Numbered from the stretch's first letter, positions 1 to 8,683 are shown. The stretch: 64,000 nt of DNA from Phycisphaerae bacterium (GCA_030432255.1 JAUIHS010000001.1:1-64000), one strand, 5' to 3'. Translations and numbers: made by a program. The notes: generated by a model not told the origin, from the letters alone.

Positions 1-1332
1 CACATCGCCGCCTGGCATCCCGACCCGGCCGCACGCGGATCGATCGCGAGCCCGCCCGAGGGGCTGCTCGGCGAGGGGTCGACGCGCCGCGCGCTGGCGG
101 TGCTGGAACGCATGGGCCTGTCCTTCGACACGTTCCTCTACTCGAATGCCTCGGTGGTTCGCGGCCTTCGTGATGCCTCAGCGATTGCGGAGATCCTCGA
201 TCAGCAGGTGTGCCCCGGTGGACCGGGGACGTGCAACTACCACAACGACAAGGCGCTCTTCGATGCGCGGGAAGCGGAAATCTTCCAGGGCGTCGTGGAC
301 CGGTACGTCTGGAACGGCGAGAACACGGACATCTCTCAGCTCGGCGTTGGCTACCCGTTCGATATCTTCGACATGGACAGCGCGCTGCTGACACTGGTTG
401 TGGATCGGATGAACGGGGTTGCAACGGATGCTTTCGGGAACAACCACCCCCTTGTGAACTTCGGCGGCGAGTGGGATGGTCTGATCAACCGCTACTGGGG
501 CGACGGCTACTGGAACAACCCCGGTGCTCCCAACGCCAATGCGAGTCCCTGGTTCCTGACGACCATGTGGTATGGGTGCCACTACGCCTGGCGGCAGGAC
601 CTGAATCCAGGGGCGGCCGACATCGACAATCACACCTACAGGATGGGCCTGTTGCTGGATCGCATCGGTCCGATCGGCCTTGGCGCCGAGCAGATCGCGC
701 CCTCGAACAGCCTGCTGTATCCGGGGGAGACGGATTACCTGCTCCAGACGGCGTTCCCGAACGCGTGGGAGTCCATGTCATTCTTCGTGGATGCGATGAT
801 GATCTATCTTGACCTGGATCCCGATGCGCCGGGGAACGTGCTCAGGATCGAACCCAAGCTGCCCTCCGGATGGAGCACGATGTCATTCGACAACGTGGTG
901 TTGGGCGGGCACAGCGTCGATGTTGAGGTTTCACGAGACGCCTTCGGTGAGACGCACCGGTTCATCAACAATACCGGCAGCGCCCTCGACGTGGACACCG
1001 CGGCTCGCATTCCGGGTGGTGCGCCGGTCTGCGCCGTGACGCTCAACGGTTCACCAGTCGCCTTTGCGCATGACCCGGCAACCGGGCGTGTGCTTGTCAA
1101 TGAGCCGCTGGCGACCGGCACCGGAGCCGTGACCGAGATTCGGGTGACTCATCGTGATCAGGCGGACACGGATGGTGACGGCGATGTCGACTTCGATGAC
1201 CTCAACCAGGTCCTCGGCAACTGGAACACGCTCCAGGCACCCTTCACCAACGGCGACACCGACGGCGACGGGGATGTCGACTTCGATGATCTCAATCGGG
1301 TGTTGTCGGCATGGGGATTGATCTGCGCGTGA
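1..1332 (+). CDS. Exported (alpha/alpha)6 glycosidase-like protein with C-terminal dockerin pair, 5' partial
   Basis: The frame is open from base 1, so the N-terminus lies outside the window; 443 residues are visible. The first 270 or so residues are rich in aromatic and acidic positions (PWFLTTMWYGCHYAW, NAWESMSFFVDAMM) in the style of helical (alpha/alpha)6-barrel enzymes such as glucoamylase-like GH15 proteins. A beta-rich segment follows (LRIEPKLPSGW, then VLGGHSVDVEVSRD). The end carries two Ca-binding loop repeats, DTDGDGDVDFDDLNQVLGNW and DTDGDGDVDFDDLNRVLSAW, the arrangement of a type-I dockerin. Inferred role: exported polysaccharide-degrading enzyme attached to a partner or surface through the dockerin. 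The exact GH family and substrate are uncertain. Its last 41 bases overlap the convergent gene at 1292-1612. Confidence 0.6.
   Translation, partial: HIAAWHPDPAARGSIASPPEGLLGEGSTRRALAVLERMGLSFDTFLYSNASVVRGLRDASAIAEILDQQVCPGGPGTCNYHNDKALFDAREAEIFQGVVDRYVWNGENTDISQLGVGYPFDIFDMDSALLTLVVDRMNGVATDAFGNNHPLVNFGGEWDGLINRYWGDGYWNNPGAPNANASPWFLTTMWYGCHYAWRQDLNPGAADIDNHTYRMGLLLDRIGPIGLGAEQIAPSNSLLYPGETDYLLQTAFPNAWESMSFFVDAMMIYLDLDPDAPGNVLRIEPKLPSGWSTMSFDNVVLGGHSVDVEVSRDAFGETHRFINNTGSALDVDTAARIPGGAPVCAVTLNGSPVAFAHDPATGRVLVNEPLATGTGAVTEIRVTHRDQADTDGDGDVDFDDLNQVLGNWNTLQAPFTNGDTDGDGDVDFDDLNRVLSAWGLICA
1165..1314 (+). repeat. Tandem dockerin EF-hand repeat, 90-nt period
   Basis: Two copies start at 1165 and 1255, each encoding a DTDGDGDVDFDDLN loop followed by a helix ending in W. 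The Asp ligands at loop positions 1, 3 and 5 are intact in both copies, and the copies are near-identical in DNA, suggesting recent duplication or strong constraint. Confidence 0.8.
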
Positions 1333-1612
1333 CCGGAATGGGTGGGCTCGCAGCGCGCTCATTCAGGCGTCGCTCGATCTTGAGGAGCTTGGAGGCGGTT
1401 TCCTCGCACCGGCTCATGGTGGCCTCCAGCCGAGCCGTTTCGGCCCGGATCTCTTCGAGTATCGCCCGAAGCCGGGTCGCATAGTCCTCGAAAGCCACCT
1501 TGTCGATGACGCGGGGGGAGACAAAGACCGTCGATGGCGGGCTTGGTGCGGCATCGGCATCAGTGAGGCCGAGCCGGAGTCGGGAGACCGGGGGGTGATG
1601 ACCTTGGCTCAT
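1292..1612 (-). CDS. Small coiled-coil protein of unknown function
   Basis: 106 residues from the ATG at 1612 (MSQGHHPPVS). The middle is strongly heptad-like (AFEDYATRLRAILEEIRAE, then TARLEATMSRCEETASKLL), predicting a coiled coil; there is no signal peptide or membrane segment. An upstream ATG at 1630 (MSDDF) is possible, but 1612 has a GATGAT hexamer exactly 6 nt before it, the spacing seen at other leading genes here. The gene is divergent from the RluB-type gene and its 3' end overlaps the glycosidase-like gene by 41 nt. I do not recognise a family. It could be a spurious ORF, but the coiled-coil periodicity makes coding likely. Confidence 0.5.
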   Translation of the reverse strand: MSQGHHPPVSRLRLGLTDADAAPSPPSTVFVSPRVIDKVAFEDYATRLRAILEEIRAETARLEATMSRCEETASKLLKIERRLNERAASPPIPVTRRSIPMPTTPD

Positions 1613-1673
1613 GCGGAAATCATCGGACATTGAAGGGGACGGGCTCCAGCAGGCGGGCGTTTCCTGCCCCCCG

Positions 1674-1679
1674 TACAAT
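1674..1679 (+). promoter_or_regulatory. -10 hexamer TACAAT, 6 nt before the RluB-type start
   Basis: TACAAT, six bases (GCAACG), then ATG at 1686. The predicted transcription start coincides with the ATG. No purine-rich Shine-Dalgarno and no clear -35 TTGACA is visible. The 11-mer CCGTACAATGC recurs before the rhomboid gene. Confidence 0.7.
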
Positions 1680-1685
1680 GCAACG

Positions 1686-2543
1686 ATGCCCCGTCAGCCC
1701 GATTCCAGCCCAGAAGACGCCGACCTGCGCAATGCCTCGCGCGGCGAGCGGATCCAGAAGGTCCTCGCAGCCGCGGGGGTCGGTTCACGTCGTCGGTGCG
1801 AGGAACTGATCGAGGCCGGTTCGGTGATGGTGAATGGCGAAGTGCTGCTGGAGTTGCCCGCCTGGGTGGACCCGGAGCAGGATGACATCGTCGTGGAGGG
1901 CCGTCGCCTTCCGAGGCCCGAGCGTCACGTCTATGTCCTGCTGTACAAGCCCCGCAACACCGTGTGCACGCTGGATGATCCGGCGGGTCGGCGGACGGTA
2001 CGCGATCTCGTCAATCACCCTTCCGGCGCCCGTCTCTATCCGGTCGGACGGCTCGACTACGACACGATGGGACTGCTGCTGCTGACCAATGACGGGGAGC
2101 TTGCCAACAAGCTGACGCATCCCCGGTACGGTGTTCCCAAGAAATACCGTGTGACGGTCAAGGGGCGGGTCGCTCCGGAGGACATTGAGCGACTCGAAGG
2201 TGGCGTCCACCTTGCGAATCGACGCGACGGCCAGACCACGGGCGGTGGGCGGACCCAGGGCATGCAGCTCTGCATCGTCCGGTCCGAGCCGGAGCGGACC
2301 ATTCTCGAACTGATTCTCACCGAGGGGCGGAACCGACAGGTGCGTCGCATGCTCGCAAGCGTGGGCTTCAACGTCAAGAAACTGGTTCGGACCGACATGG
2401 GACCGCTTCGACTCAAGGGACTGCGCCTGGGGGAATGGCGTGAATTGACTCGCGGCGAGGTGCAGGCACTGCGCCGCGCGGTGGGCAAGAAGGGACGTCC
2501 GGCGGCCGGCAAGAGTCGGAAGGATCAAGGACGCAAGCGTTGA
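1686..2543 (+). CDS. rluB: rRNA pseudouridine synthase, RluB/RsuA family
   Basis: 285 residues. An S4 RNA-binding domain lies near residues 20-65 (ERIQKVLAAAGVGSRRRCEE). The catalytic block GRLDYDTMGLLLLTNDGEL (about residues 120-140) has the nucleophilic Asp after RL, and the family's EGRNRQVRRML motif is present. It isomerises a uridine in rRNA to pseudouridine; RluB (23S) is more likely than RsuA from the long S4 and basic tail, but specificity cannot be fixed here. The C-terminus is Lys/Arg-rich. The start is set by the TACAAT box 6 nt upstream; an in-frame ATG at 1611 would precede the promoter. It heads the run of overlapping genes to 8679. Confidence 0.9.
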   Translation: MPRQPDSSPEDADLRNASRGERIQKVLAAAGVGSRRRCEELIEAGSVMVNGEVLLELPAWVDPEQDDIVVEGRRLPRPERHVYVLLYKPRNTVCTLDDPAGRRTVRDLVNHPSGARLYPVGRLDYDTMGLLLLTNDGELANKLTHPRYGVPKKYRVTVKGRVAPEDIERLEGGVHLANRRDGQTTGGGRTQGMQLCIVRSEPERTILELILTEGRNRQVRRMLASVGFNVKKLVRTDMGPLRLKGLRLGEWRELTRGEVQALRRAVGKKGRPAAGKSRKDQGRKR

Positions 2544-3883
2544 TACGGGGCCTGGTTGACATCGTGCAGGCGGTTGCCGGGACCAAGAGCCTTGAGCAAC
2601 TTCCGGAGCGTCGGATCGAGCGGTTGGCACTCTATGCGGCCGTGCTGGCGCGACAGGGTGGCAGGCAGTTGGTTGCTCATCGTGCCCCTCAAATGGCGGC
2701 CGCGCTCGCCTATCGCACGATCTTCAGCCTTGTCCCCATGATGGCGCTTGCGCTGGTGCTGCTCAATGCGTTCTACAAGCAGGATGGCGTCGAGCGTCTC
2801 TTCGGGAAGATCTTCGAGTGGACGGGGATCGCGGACATACAGGTGCAGGACACGCGGCTCGCGGATTACCTGGAGACGTACATCTCGTCGGCAGCCGGTC
2901 GGGTCTCGGAGATCAACTTCGGCGTCATTGCGGTGGTTGGCCTGGGGTTGCTGATCTACGCGGCACTGTCGCTTGTCATCCAGATCGAGACGTCGTTCAA
3001 CACCATCTGCCGGGCCCCCCGGGGCCGGAAGATGATGATCCGGCTGACCTACTACTGGACGATCCTCACGCTGGGTTCACTCGGGCTGGTCCTGAGTTTC
3101 ACGATCAGCCAGGCGTACCAGAGCATGCTGACGAGCATGCCGGCGTGGGCGCTGTGGGCCACGCTTCCCCTCCAGTTGCTGACGCGAATCGGTGTCACCT
3201 GGCTCTTCCTGCTTGTCGCATACCGCCTGCTTCCGAACACGCGCGTCTCAGCGAGTTATGCAGCGGTGGGGGCGTTGGTCGCCGCGGTGCTCTGGGAGAT
3301 TGCCAAGACTGCGCTGACTTGGTTTGTCACGGAGATGACGGGCAATGGCGCCCAGACCGGGGACATCTATGGCTCCCTCGCGATCCTGCCGGTGTTTCTC
3401 CTGTGGATCTATTTCACGTGGCTGATCGTGCTCTTCGGTCTCGAGGTGACATCTGCCATGCAGTGGATGACGCATGAGCAGGTCGAGCGAATCAGCCTGG
3501 GCCGCGAGGAACCGATCGGCTTCGACCCCGCTGACGGGGTCGCGATCATGGTCAGTATTGCCAGGGCGTTCGAAGAGGGAAAGGCCGTGACGGTCGAGGC
3601 GCTCGCAGAGCAGACCGGACTCTCGGGGCGCGGGATGGAGCGATGTATCGATCGGTTCCGCACTCAGGGGCTGATTCACGATGTTGATGATGGAAACGAC
3701 GCATCCGCGTACAGCCTCGCCCGGCCTCCCGCGAAGATCGCGTTGCGAAGCGTGCTCCAGGCCGGGTACGCGATTCGCGCGGATGAGGATGATGTGAATC
3801 AGGATGTCCAGAGCATCCGTGAGATGATGCTGGATTCCGTGGAAGAGCGTGCGCTTTCCGATCTGCTCCGGGAGTCGGAATGA
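2540..3883 (+). CDS. YihY/virulence factor BrkB family membrane protein
   Basis: 447 residues from a TTG at 2540 that overlaps the upstream stop (TTGA). The family's N-terminal signature RAPQMAAALAYRTIFSLVP is near residue 50, followed by about six hydrophobic segments, including VIAVVGLGLLIYAALSLVI, and the GDIYGSLAILPVFLLWIYFT block before a final helix. After residue 310 there is a soluble tail of about 135 residues with a winged-helix-like sequence (VTVEALAEQTGLSGRGMERC). The family lies in the inner membrane and its role is poorly defined (the old RNase BN label is wrong). No better start codon precedes the conserved block, so translational coupling from the upstream gene is likely. Confidence 0.85.
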   Translation: MIRGLVDIVQAVAGTKSLEQLPERRIERLALYAAVLARQGGRQLVAHRAPQMAAALAYRTIFSLVPMMALALVLLNAFYKQDGVERLFGKIFEWTGIADIQVQDTRLADYLETYISSAAGRVSEINFGVIAVVGLGLLIYAALSLVIQIETSFNTICRAPRGRKMMIRLTYYWTILTLGSLGLVLSFTISQAYQSMLTSMPAWALWATLPLQLLTRIGVTWLFLLVAYRLLPNTRVSASYAAVGALVAAVLWEIAKTALTWFVTEMTGNGAQTGDIYGSLAILPVFLLWIYFTWLIVLFGLEVTSAMQWMTHEQVERISLGREEPIGFDPADGVAIMVSIARAFEEGKAVTVEALAEQTGLSGRGMERCIDRFRTQGLIHDVDDGNDASAYSLARPPAKIALRSVLQAGYAIRADEDDVNQDVQSIREMMLDSVEERALSDLLRESE

Positions 3884-4749
3884 GAGTCCACCTCAATGGC
3901 ACACTGGTTGACGCCGCCGACGCGCAGGTCTCGGTCTTCGATCGTGGCTTTCTGCTTGCAGACGGTGTCTATGAGGGCCTCCGTGCCGAACAGGGTCGGG
4001 TCGTGGCGCTCACCCAGCATCTGGAGCGTATGAATGCCGGGTTTGATGCATTGCGCATTCGAGGGTGTGATGCCGCGGCACTCCGAGAACCGACGTTCGA
4101 ACTTCTGCGAGCGAACGGCCTGAGGGATGCATTCATCTACTGGCATGTCACGCGTGGCACGCCCGGTCACGGCCCGGTCGCGCGCCGCCGCGTGCCGCCG
4201 GACGACCTCGTGCCGACGGTCTTCGGGTTTGCGTCTCCGCTCCCTCAACTTGAGAGCTATGCGACGCCGCGAACTGTCAGTGCCGAGTTGCTCGAGGACT
4301 CACGCTGGCTTCGCGGCCAGATCAAGGCGGTCAGCCTGCTGGGAAGTGTGGTGGCTGCGATCGAAGCGTCGGAGGCGGGATGTGAGGAGGCCGTGCTGCA
4401 TCGGGACGGATTGGTCACGGAAGGCATCACGACGAACGTGGTTGCGGTTTTCGGGGGTGAGGTGGTGACGCCGCCGACCCGGGGCGCATCGTTGCTTCCG
4501 GGTGTGACACGCGCGCTGCTCCTCAGAGATCTCGGCGTCGATGAGCGCCCGATCTCGGTGGAGGAGATCGAAGTGGCTGATGAGATCATGCTGATCGGCA
4601 CCGTGACGGTGCTGATCTCAGTGGTGGCTCTGGGCGGTCAGCCCGTCGGTTCGACCGGGCCCGGCAAGCCCGGCCCGGTGGCGTGTCGTCTGGCCCGCCA
4701 GTTGGTAGACGTTTCAATGAAGTATGCCGAAGGACCTGCTGATGAGTGA
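3880..4749 (+). CDS. Class-IV aminotransferase (D-amino-acid / branched-chain type)
   Basis: 289 residues; ATG overlaps the previous stop as ATGA. The fold-type IV PLP pattern is clear: N-terminal LNGTLVDAADAQVSVFDRGF, LADGVYEGLRA, the PLP lysine at K149 in IKAVSLLGSVV, then EGITTNVVAVF and a TPP segment before LPGVTR. The GxxYExLRA and RG motifs and short length resemble D-amino-acid aminotransferases more than IlvE. Expected reaction: PLP-dependent transamination between an amino acid and a 2-oxo acid; the substrate is not determinable here. It lies between a YihY gene and coaX. D-Ala or D-Glu production for peptidoglycan, or aminodeoxychorismate lyase activity, are alternatives. Confidence 0.8.
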   Translation: MRVHLNGTLVDAADAQVSVFDRGFLLADGVYEGLRAEQGRVVALTQHLERMNAGFDALRIRGCDAAALREPTFELLRANGLRDAFIYWHVTRGTPGHGPVARRRVPPDDLVPTVFGFASPLPQLESYATPRTVSAELLEDSRWLRGQIKAVSLLGSVVAAIEASEAGCEEAVLHRDGLVTEGITTNVVAVFGGEVVTPPTRGASLLPGVTRALLLRDLGVDERPISVEEIEVADEIMLIGTVTVLISVVALGGQPVGSTGPGKPGPVACRLARQLVDVSMKYAEGPADE

Positions 4750-5530
4750 CTCAACCCGCATCGTTGCCGTGATGGTCGGCAACACGAATACATTGATCGG
4801 GGTCTACGATCTCGCTCAGCCGCACAAGGGCATCGGTGAGACCCGCCGCGTCGCCAATGGTGATCCGGAACTCGTCGTTCGCGCCGTGCTCGATATCGAT
4901 GACGAGGCAGCGATCGTTATCGCGTCGGTCAATCGACCCATGTCCGAGGTCCTGCAGCGTGGCATTCGAAGTGCGTCGGACCGCAGGGTCTTCCTTGTCG
5001 GCGAGGATCTCGGCATTGCGATTGATCATCGTCTCGATGCCGGCAACCGAACTGGTCAGGACCGATTCCTCGCCGCGTGCGGCGCTTTCAGTCTCTTCGA
5101 GCAGGCCTGTGTGGTCGTCGATGCGGGAACGGCGGTCACGGTTGACTTCATCGACGGGACCGGTGTCTTCCAGGGCGGCGCGATTGCTCCCGGTGCGCGG
5201 ATGGCATTGCGCTCCCTGTCGGAAGGGACCAGTGCGCTGCCTGACATCGAGCTCCGAGCTCCACTCGATGATCCCTTCGGGCGTGATTCGGTGCAGGCCA
5301 TCCTCAACGGCGTCTTCTATGGAATCCGCGGCCTGGTGCGGATGCTCACCGAGCGGTATGCGGAGGCCTACGAGGCATACCCGCTGATCGTGGCCACCGG
5401 GGGCGATGCGGAACTGCTCTTCGGCGGCGATGAATTGATCGAGCGCATTGTGCCTGACCTCACACTCGTCGGCATCGCTGTCACAGCGGTTCGCGCCATC
5501 GATCGCGACGAAGATGATGACAATCCATGA
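4742..5530 (+). CDS. coaX: Type III pantothenate kinase
   Basis: 262 residues. Motifs in order: VMVGNTNTLIGVYD (phosphate loop near the N-terminus), DRFLAACGAF, VVDAGTAVTVDFI, GGAIAPGARMALRSL, NGVFYGIRGLV and VATGGDAELL. It phosphorylates pantothenate with ATP, the first step of CoA synthesis, in the cytoplasm. The ATG at 4742 is preferred over 4724 because AAGGA lies 8 nt before it; the gene overlaps the aminotransferase by 8 nt. The first residue of the usual DxGNT phosphate loop is Met (MVGNT) rather than Asp, a notable deviation in an otherwise canonical protein. Confidence 0.88.
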   Translation: MSDSTRIVAVMVGNTNTLIGVYDLAQPHKGIGETRRVANGDPELVVRAVLDIDDEAAIVIASVNRPMSEVLQRGIRSASDRRVFLVGEDLGIAIDHRLDAGNRTGQDRFLAACGAFSLFEQACVVVDAGTAVTVDFIDGTGVFQGGAIAPGARMALRSLSEGTSALPDIELRAPLDDPFGRDSVQAILNGVFYGIRGLVRMLTERYAEAYEAYPLIVATGGDAELLFGGDELIERIVPDLTLVGIAVTAVRAIDRDEDDDNP

Positions 5531-6504
5531 CCGCGCCGGGCCACACGCTGCTGACACCGGTACCGGCCGCTGGGCGCGCGGGGAGCGGTGCGATCGCCGT
5601 GGTGTGTGTCGAGGGGAGTGAGAGCGAGATCGATGGGCTCTTTCCTTCGCCCGTCAGCCCCGGGGAAGTCTGCCTGCGTTCACTGCTCGGCGTTGACCAC
5701 GGGATCGTGGTGCGCTGGTCCTCGACGGTGATGCACCTGATGCCGCATGGCGGACAGTACGTGGTTCGCAGACTCGGTGCAGCCCTTGACGAGGCCGGGT
5801 TTCCAGTGCGGCCATCGGATCCACGGTCCACGTTTCCGGAGGCGCGGTCGGCACCCGAGGCGATCGCGCTCGATGTCCTGAGCCGGTCGTACAGCCCGAT
5901 GGCGATTCCGCTCCTGCTTGAGCAGGTCAGGCGGTGGGAGGCCGGCGTCGATCACCGCATGGACGCGGCCGCGGAGCAGACGCTCCAGCGAGTGCTCCTT
6001 CCTCCCGTGGTCGCCGCGGTGGGCGCGCCGAATATCGGCAAGAGTTCGCTTCTCAACAAGCTGGCCGGTCGTCGGGTGGCCTTGGAGGCCGACGTTCCCG
6101 GGACGACTCGCGACCACATCGGGGTGGCGCTGGTCGTCGACGGGCTTGCCGTTCAGTGGATTGACCTTCCGGGCTGGGATGACGGCATGGGGGGTTTGGA
6201 GGCGGATGCATGGGATCTGGCCCGGCCTTCCGTGCTTCGGGCGGATCTGGTACTCCTCTGCTCGGACGAGCAGCATCCGGCTCCCGACCTTCGGGAGATG
6301 GGCCTGGGCGAGGGCATGCCCCTCCTCCGGTGCGGCCTTCGGTGCGATCGAGGCCGGGTGGATGGAGTGGACGTGGAGACATCGGTGCGTACCGGCGTCG
6401 GGCTTCCCGAACTGGCAAGGGAGGCGCGTCAGCGTCTTGTTCCGGATGCCTGCCTGGACCTCCCCGGCCGGTGGCTGTTCGAACCCCGGCTTGAGCAGGA
6501 TTGA
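5527..6504 (+). CDS. MnmE/TrmE-like GTPase, short and lacking the MnmE C-terminus
   Basis: 325 residues, ATGA overlap with coaX. The N-terminus echoes the MnmE folate-binding domain (TPVPAAGRAGSGAIAVV). A G domain follows: P-loop GAPNIGKSSLLN from residue 166, switch I DVPGTTRDHIG, G3 DLPGW. The expected NKxD base-recognition motif is replaced by RCGLRCD, and the G5-like VRTGVGLPEL remains. Canonical MnmE has about 450 residues and ends in a CxGK motif with the catalytic Cys; here the protein ends FEPRLEQD. tRNA wobble-uridine modification is therefore doubtful; a regulatory or partner-dependent GTPase is equally plausible. Confidence 0.7.
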   Translation: MTAPGHTLLTPVPAAGRAGSGAIAVVCVEGSESEIDGLFPSPVSPGEVCLRSLLGVDHGIVVRWSSTVMHLMPHGGQYVVRRLGAALDEAGFPVRPSDPRSTFPEARSAPEAIALDVLSRSYSPMAIPLLLEQVRRWEAGVDHRMDAAAEQTLQRVLLPPVVAAVGAPNIGKSSLLNKLAGRRVALEADVPGTTRDHIGVALVVDGLAVQWIDLPGWDDGMGGLEADAWDLARPSVLRADLVLLCSDEQHPAPDLREMGLGEGMPLLRCGLRCDRGRVDGVDVETSVRTGVGLPELAREARQRLVPDACLDLPGRWLFEPRLEQD

Positions 6505-6616
6505 ACCCGCACCTCGGTGTTGCCCGGCCGCATCGCAGCCGCTATCCTTGGCGATTCTCTCCCGTTGGACGGGTTTCAACAGGGATTCAGCGCCTCTGCC
6601 CGGGATTGGATGCGAA

Positions 6617-7513
6617 ATGGACGAACGTCAACAGAAGGTCGAGGTTGGTGCAGGTCTCCAGGATTCCCGCCTGAACCAGGAGTTCATCAACTGGCTCCGG
6701 AAGTGGGGCAACCGCATCCTGACCGTGGTGCTCGTGATTGTCGCGGCCTACGCCGGCAAGATGTACTGGGATCGACTCCAGGACCAGTGGGTCGACAACG
6801 CGTTCGCGGATTGGGACAGCACCCGGTCCTTTGAGAACGGCGCCGTGCAGGGGAGTTACCTGGCGTTGCTTGATGTGGCCTCGGCTCACCAGGGCCAGGC
6901 GGCTGTACCGGAGTTGGCGCGACTGGACGCCGCGGCGGTGTGTCTGCGTACGGCCATGATCGGCGCGGAGGGTTCCGGTGAAGAAGCGGAGGATCTTTCC
7001 GACGCTGAGATCAATGAGTACATCGACAAGGCGGAAGCCACGTATCGCGAGGTGCTGACTGCGACGGAATCTGATCCGCGCAAGGTGATCCTTGCCCAGG
7101 CGGCTCGTCAGGGTGTCGTGTCTGCACTTCTCAGCAGGGGCGGCGACGAGGATTTTGCTGAGGCGGAGTCGCTGCTCAACCGCATCATCGAGGTGGCGGA
7201 GAGCACCGGCGGGCTGGATGACCAGATCGTGATGTCGCGCGAACTTCTGGCGAGCCTGCCTACGCTGCGCGAACCCATTCCGGCCGTCAGCGAGGATCAG
7301 CTTCCGAGGTCAGCAACAAATCTCCCCCCGGAGCCGATTGAGGTCCCGGGTGTGCTCCCACCTGATGAAGGCGTCATAGAGGGTGAAGACGCGACGCCTG
7401 TCATCGAATCTCCGGATGCCGGTGGCACAGAAGGCACCGACGCCGAGGGCGCAACCGAGACGGACGGCACCGGCGATGACGAACCCGAATCGGATGGCCA
7501 GGACGAGGGATGA
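6617..7513 (+). CDS. Membrane-anchored TPR-like protein with acidic C-terminal tail
   Basis: 298 residues from ATG 6617 (MDERQQKVEVGAG). One membrane segment (ILTVVLVIVAAYAGKMYW, about residues 34-52) is followed by helical repeats of TPR type (YIDKAEATYREVLTAT, DEDFAEAESLLNRIIEV). The last 60 residues are Pro, Glu, Asp and Gly-rich with no predicted fold. It resembles YfgM-like proteins in layout (N-terminal anchor plus TPR), but identity is not established. There is a 112-nt gap after the GTPase with a possible TATCCT -10 near 6543, so it may have its own promoter; rluD follows with an ATGA overlap. Confidence 0.65.
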   Translation: MDERQQKVEVGAGLQDSRLNQEFINWLRKWGNRILTVVLVIVAAYAGKMYWDRLQDQWVDNAFADWDSTRSFENGAVQGSYLALLDVASAHQGQAAVPELARLDAAAVCLRTAMIGAEGSGEEAEDLSDAEINEYIDKAEATYREVLTATESDPRKVILAQAARQGVVSALLSRGGDEDFAEAESLLNRIIEVAESTGGLDDQIVMSRELLASLPTLREPIPAVSEDQLPRSATNLPPEPIEVPGVLPPDEGVIEGEDATPVIESPDAGGTEGTDAEGATETDGTGDDEPESDGQDEG

Positions 7514-8679
7514 CCTCTTCCGAGGGTGAGACACCCTCCCGACCCAGCCTCATCGGACCCGGCGGAAAGGTCGATCCCGATGCGGTTCGTGTCGCAGCGG
7601 AACTCGGCGAAGGTGATGATGAGGGCCTTCGGCGGGTGTCTTTCAAACTCTCGCGTGACCTGAACAAGCGACTTGACCGGTACCTCGTGGATCGCATCGC
7701 ATTCATGAGCCGGAATCAGTTGCAGCGCCTCATCGAACTTGGCGAAGTCACGGTGAATGGGCGGCAGCCGAAGGCATCGACGAAGCTCCGGCTTGGCGAT
7801 GAAGTTGAAGTCGTGCTCCCACCACCCCCGGCGAAGTCCATTCAGCCTGAAGACATCCCGATCGACATCCTGTTCGAAGATGAGCACCTGCTTGTCCTGA
7901 ACAAGTCTCCGGACATCATCGTACACCCCGCTCGAAGTCACCATTCCGGCACGCTCCTCAATGCGCTCGTGCACCATTTCCAGAAGCAGGGAGGCGGCAT
8001 CGAGGACCTCTCTTCCGTGGGCGAGGAGTCCGCGCGTCCTGGGGTCGTTCATCGCCTCGATCGAAAGACCAGTGGTGTCATGGTCGTCGCGAAGTCCGAC
8101 GAGGCGCATTGGAAACTCGGTCGACAGTTCGAGTTGCGCCGAGTTGACAAGCGCTACCTTGCGGTTTTGCAGGGCGAATTGCCGGATCCGGCCGATGTCA
8201 TCGAACTTCCCATCGGTCCGCACCCATCGAAGGTGAAGGGTCTGCGCGAGCGGATGGTCGTGCGCCATGATGATCTTGGGAAGGCGGCCGTTACCCTGTA
8301 CCGCGTACGCGAACGCTACCAGGACTACACGCTCGTCGAACTCGAGTTGAAGACCGGTCGTACGCACCAGATTCGCGTCCACATGTCGCACCTCGGCTTT
8401 CCGCTCGTCGGCGACGACATGTACGAAGGTCGGATCACAACACTGCCCATGCTGACGGGCGATACTTCGGATCCTTCGAACGTTGTCATGGATCGGCAGG
8501 CACTGCATGCAGCGCTGCTTTCATTCGTGCACCCGATGACCAACCAGACCATGACGTTCACGGCACCGATGCGCGATGACATGGCCCGGCTGATCGCGCT
8601 GCTGCGTGAACATCGCGAACCGTCCGGCATCATCGAGATGGCGGGAGCAACGGTGGACATGGCCGCCGCGATGCCGTAA
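7510..8679 (+). CDS. rluD: 23S rRNA pseudouridine synthase, RluD/RluA family
   Basis: 389 residues, start overlaps the previous stop (ATGA). S4 domain near residues 55-110 (RLDRYLVDRIAFMSRNQLQ, VTVNGRQPKASTKLRLGD), catalytic HRLDRKTSGVMVVAKS with the nucleophilic Asp, and the RTHQIRVHMSHLGFPLVGD block. Longer than E. coli RluD (326 residues) because of a roughly 45-residue N-terminal extension and an insertion plus tail after GDDMYEG. It modifies uridines in the 23S stem-loop region. This is the second pseudouridine synthase of the same gene run. Confidence 0.88.
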   Translation: MTSSEGETPSRPSLIGPGGKVDPDAVRVAAELGEGDDEGLRRVSFKLSRDLNKRLDRYLVDRIAFMSRNQLQRLIELGEVTVNGRQPKASTKLRLGDEVEVVLPPPPAKSIQPEDIPIDILFEDEHLLVLNKSPDIIVHPARSHHSGTLLNALVHHFQKQGGGIEDLSSVGEESARPGVVHRLDRKTSGVMVVAKSDEAHWKLGRQFELRRVDKRYLAVLQGELPDPADVIELPIGPHPSKVKGLRERMVVRHDDLGKAAVTLYRVRERYQDYTLVELELKTGRTHQIRVHMSHLGFPLVGDDMYEGRITTLPMLTGDTSDPSNVVMDRQALHAALLSFVHPMTNQTMTFTAPMRDDMARLIALLREHREPSGIIEMAGATVDMAAAMP

Positions 8680-8683
8680 GGCA

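Noticed and set aside
7297..8508. Minus-strand ORF of 403 codons over rluD
   Set aside because: Opposite to a clear RluD with catalytic motifs.
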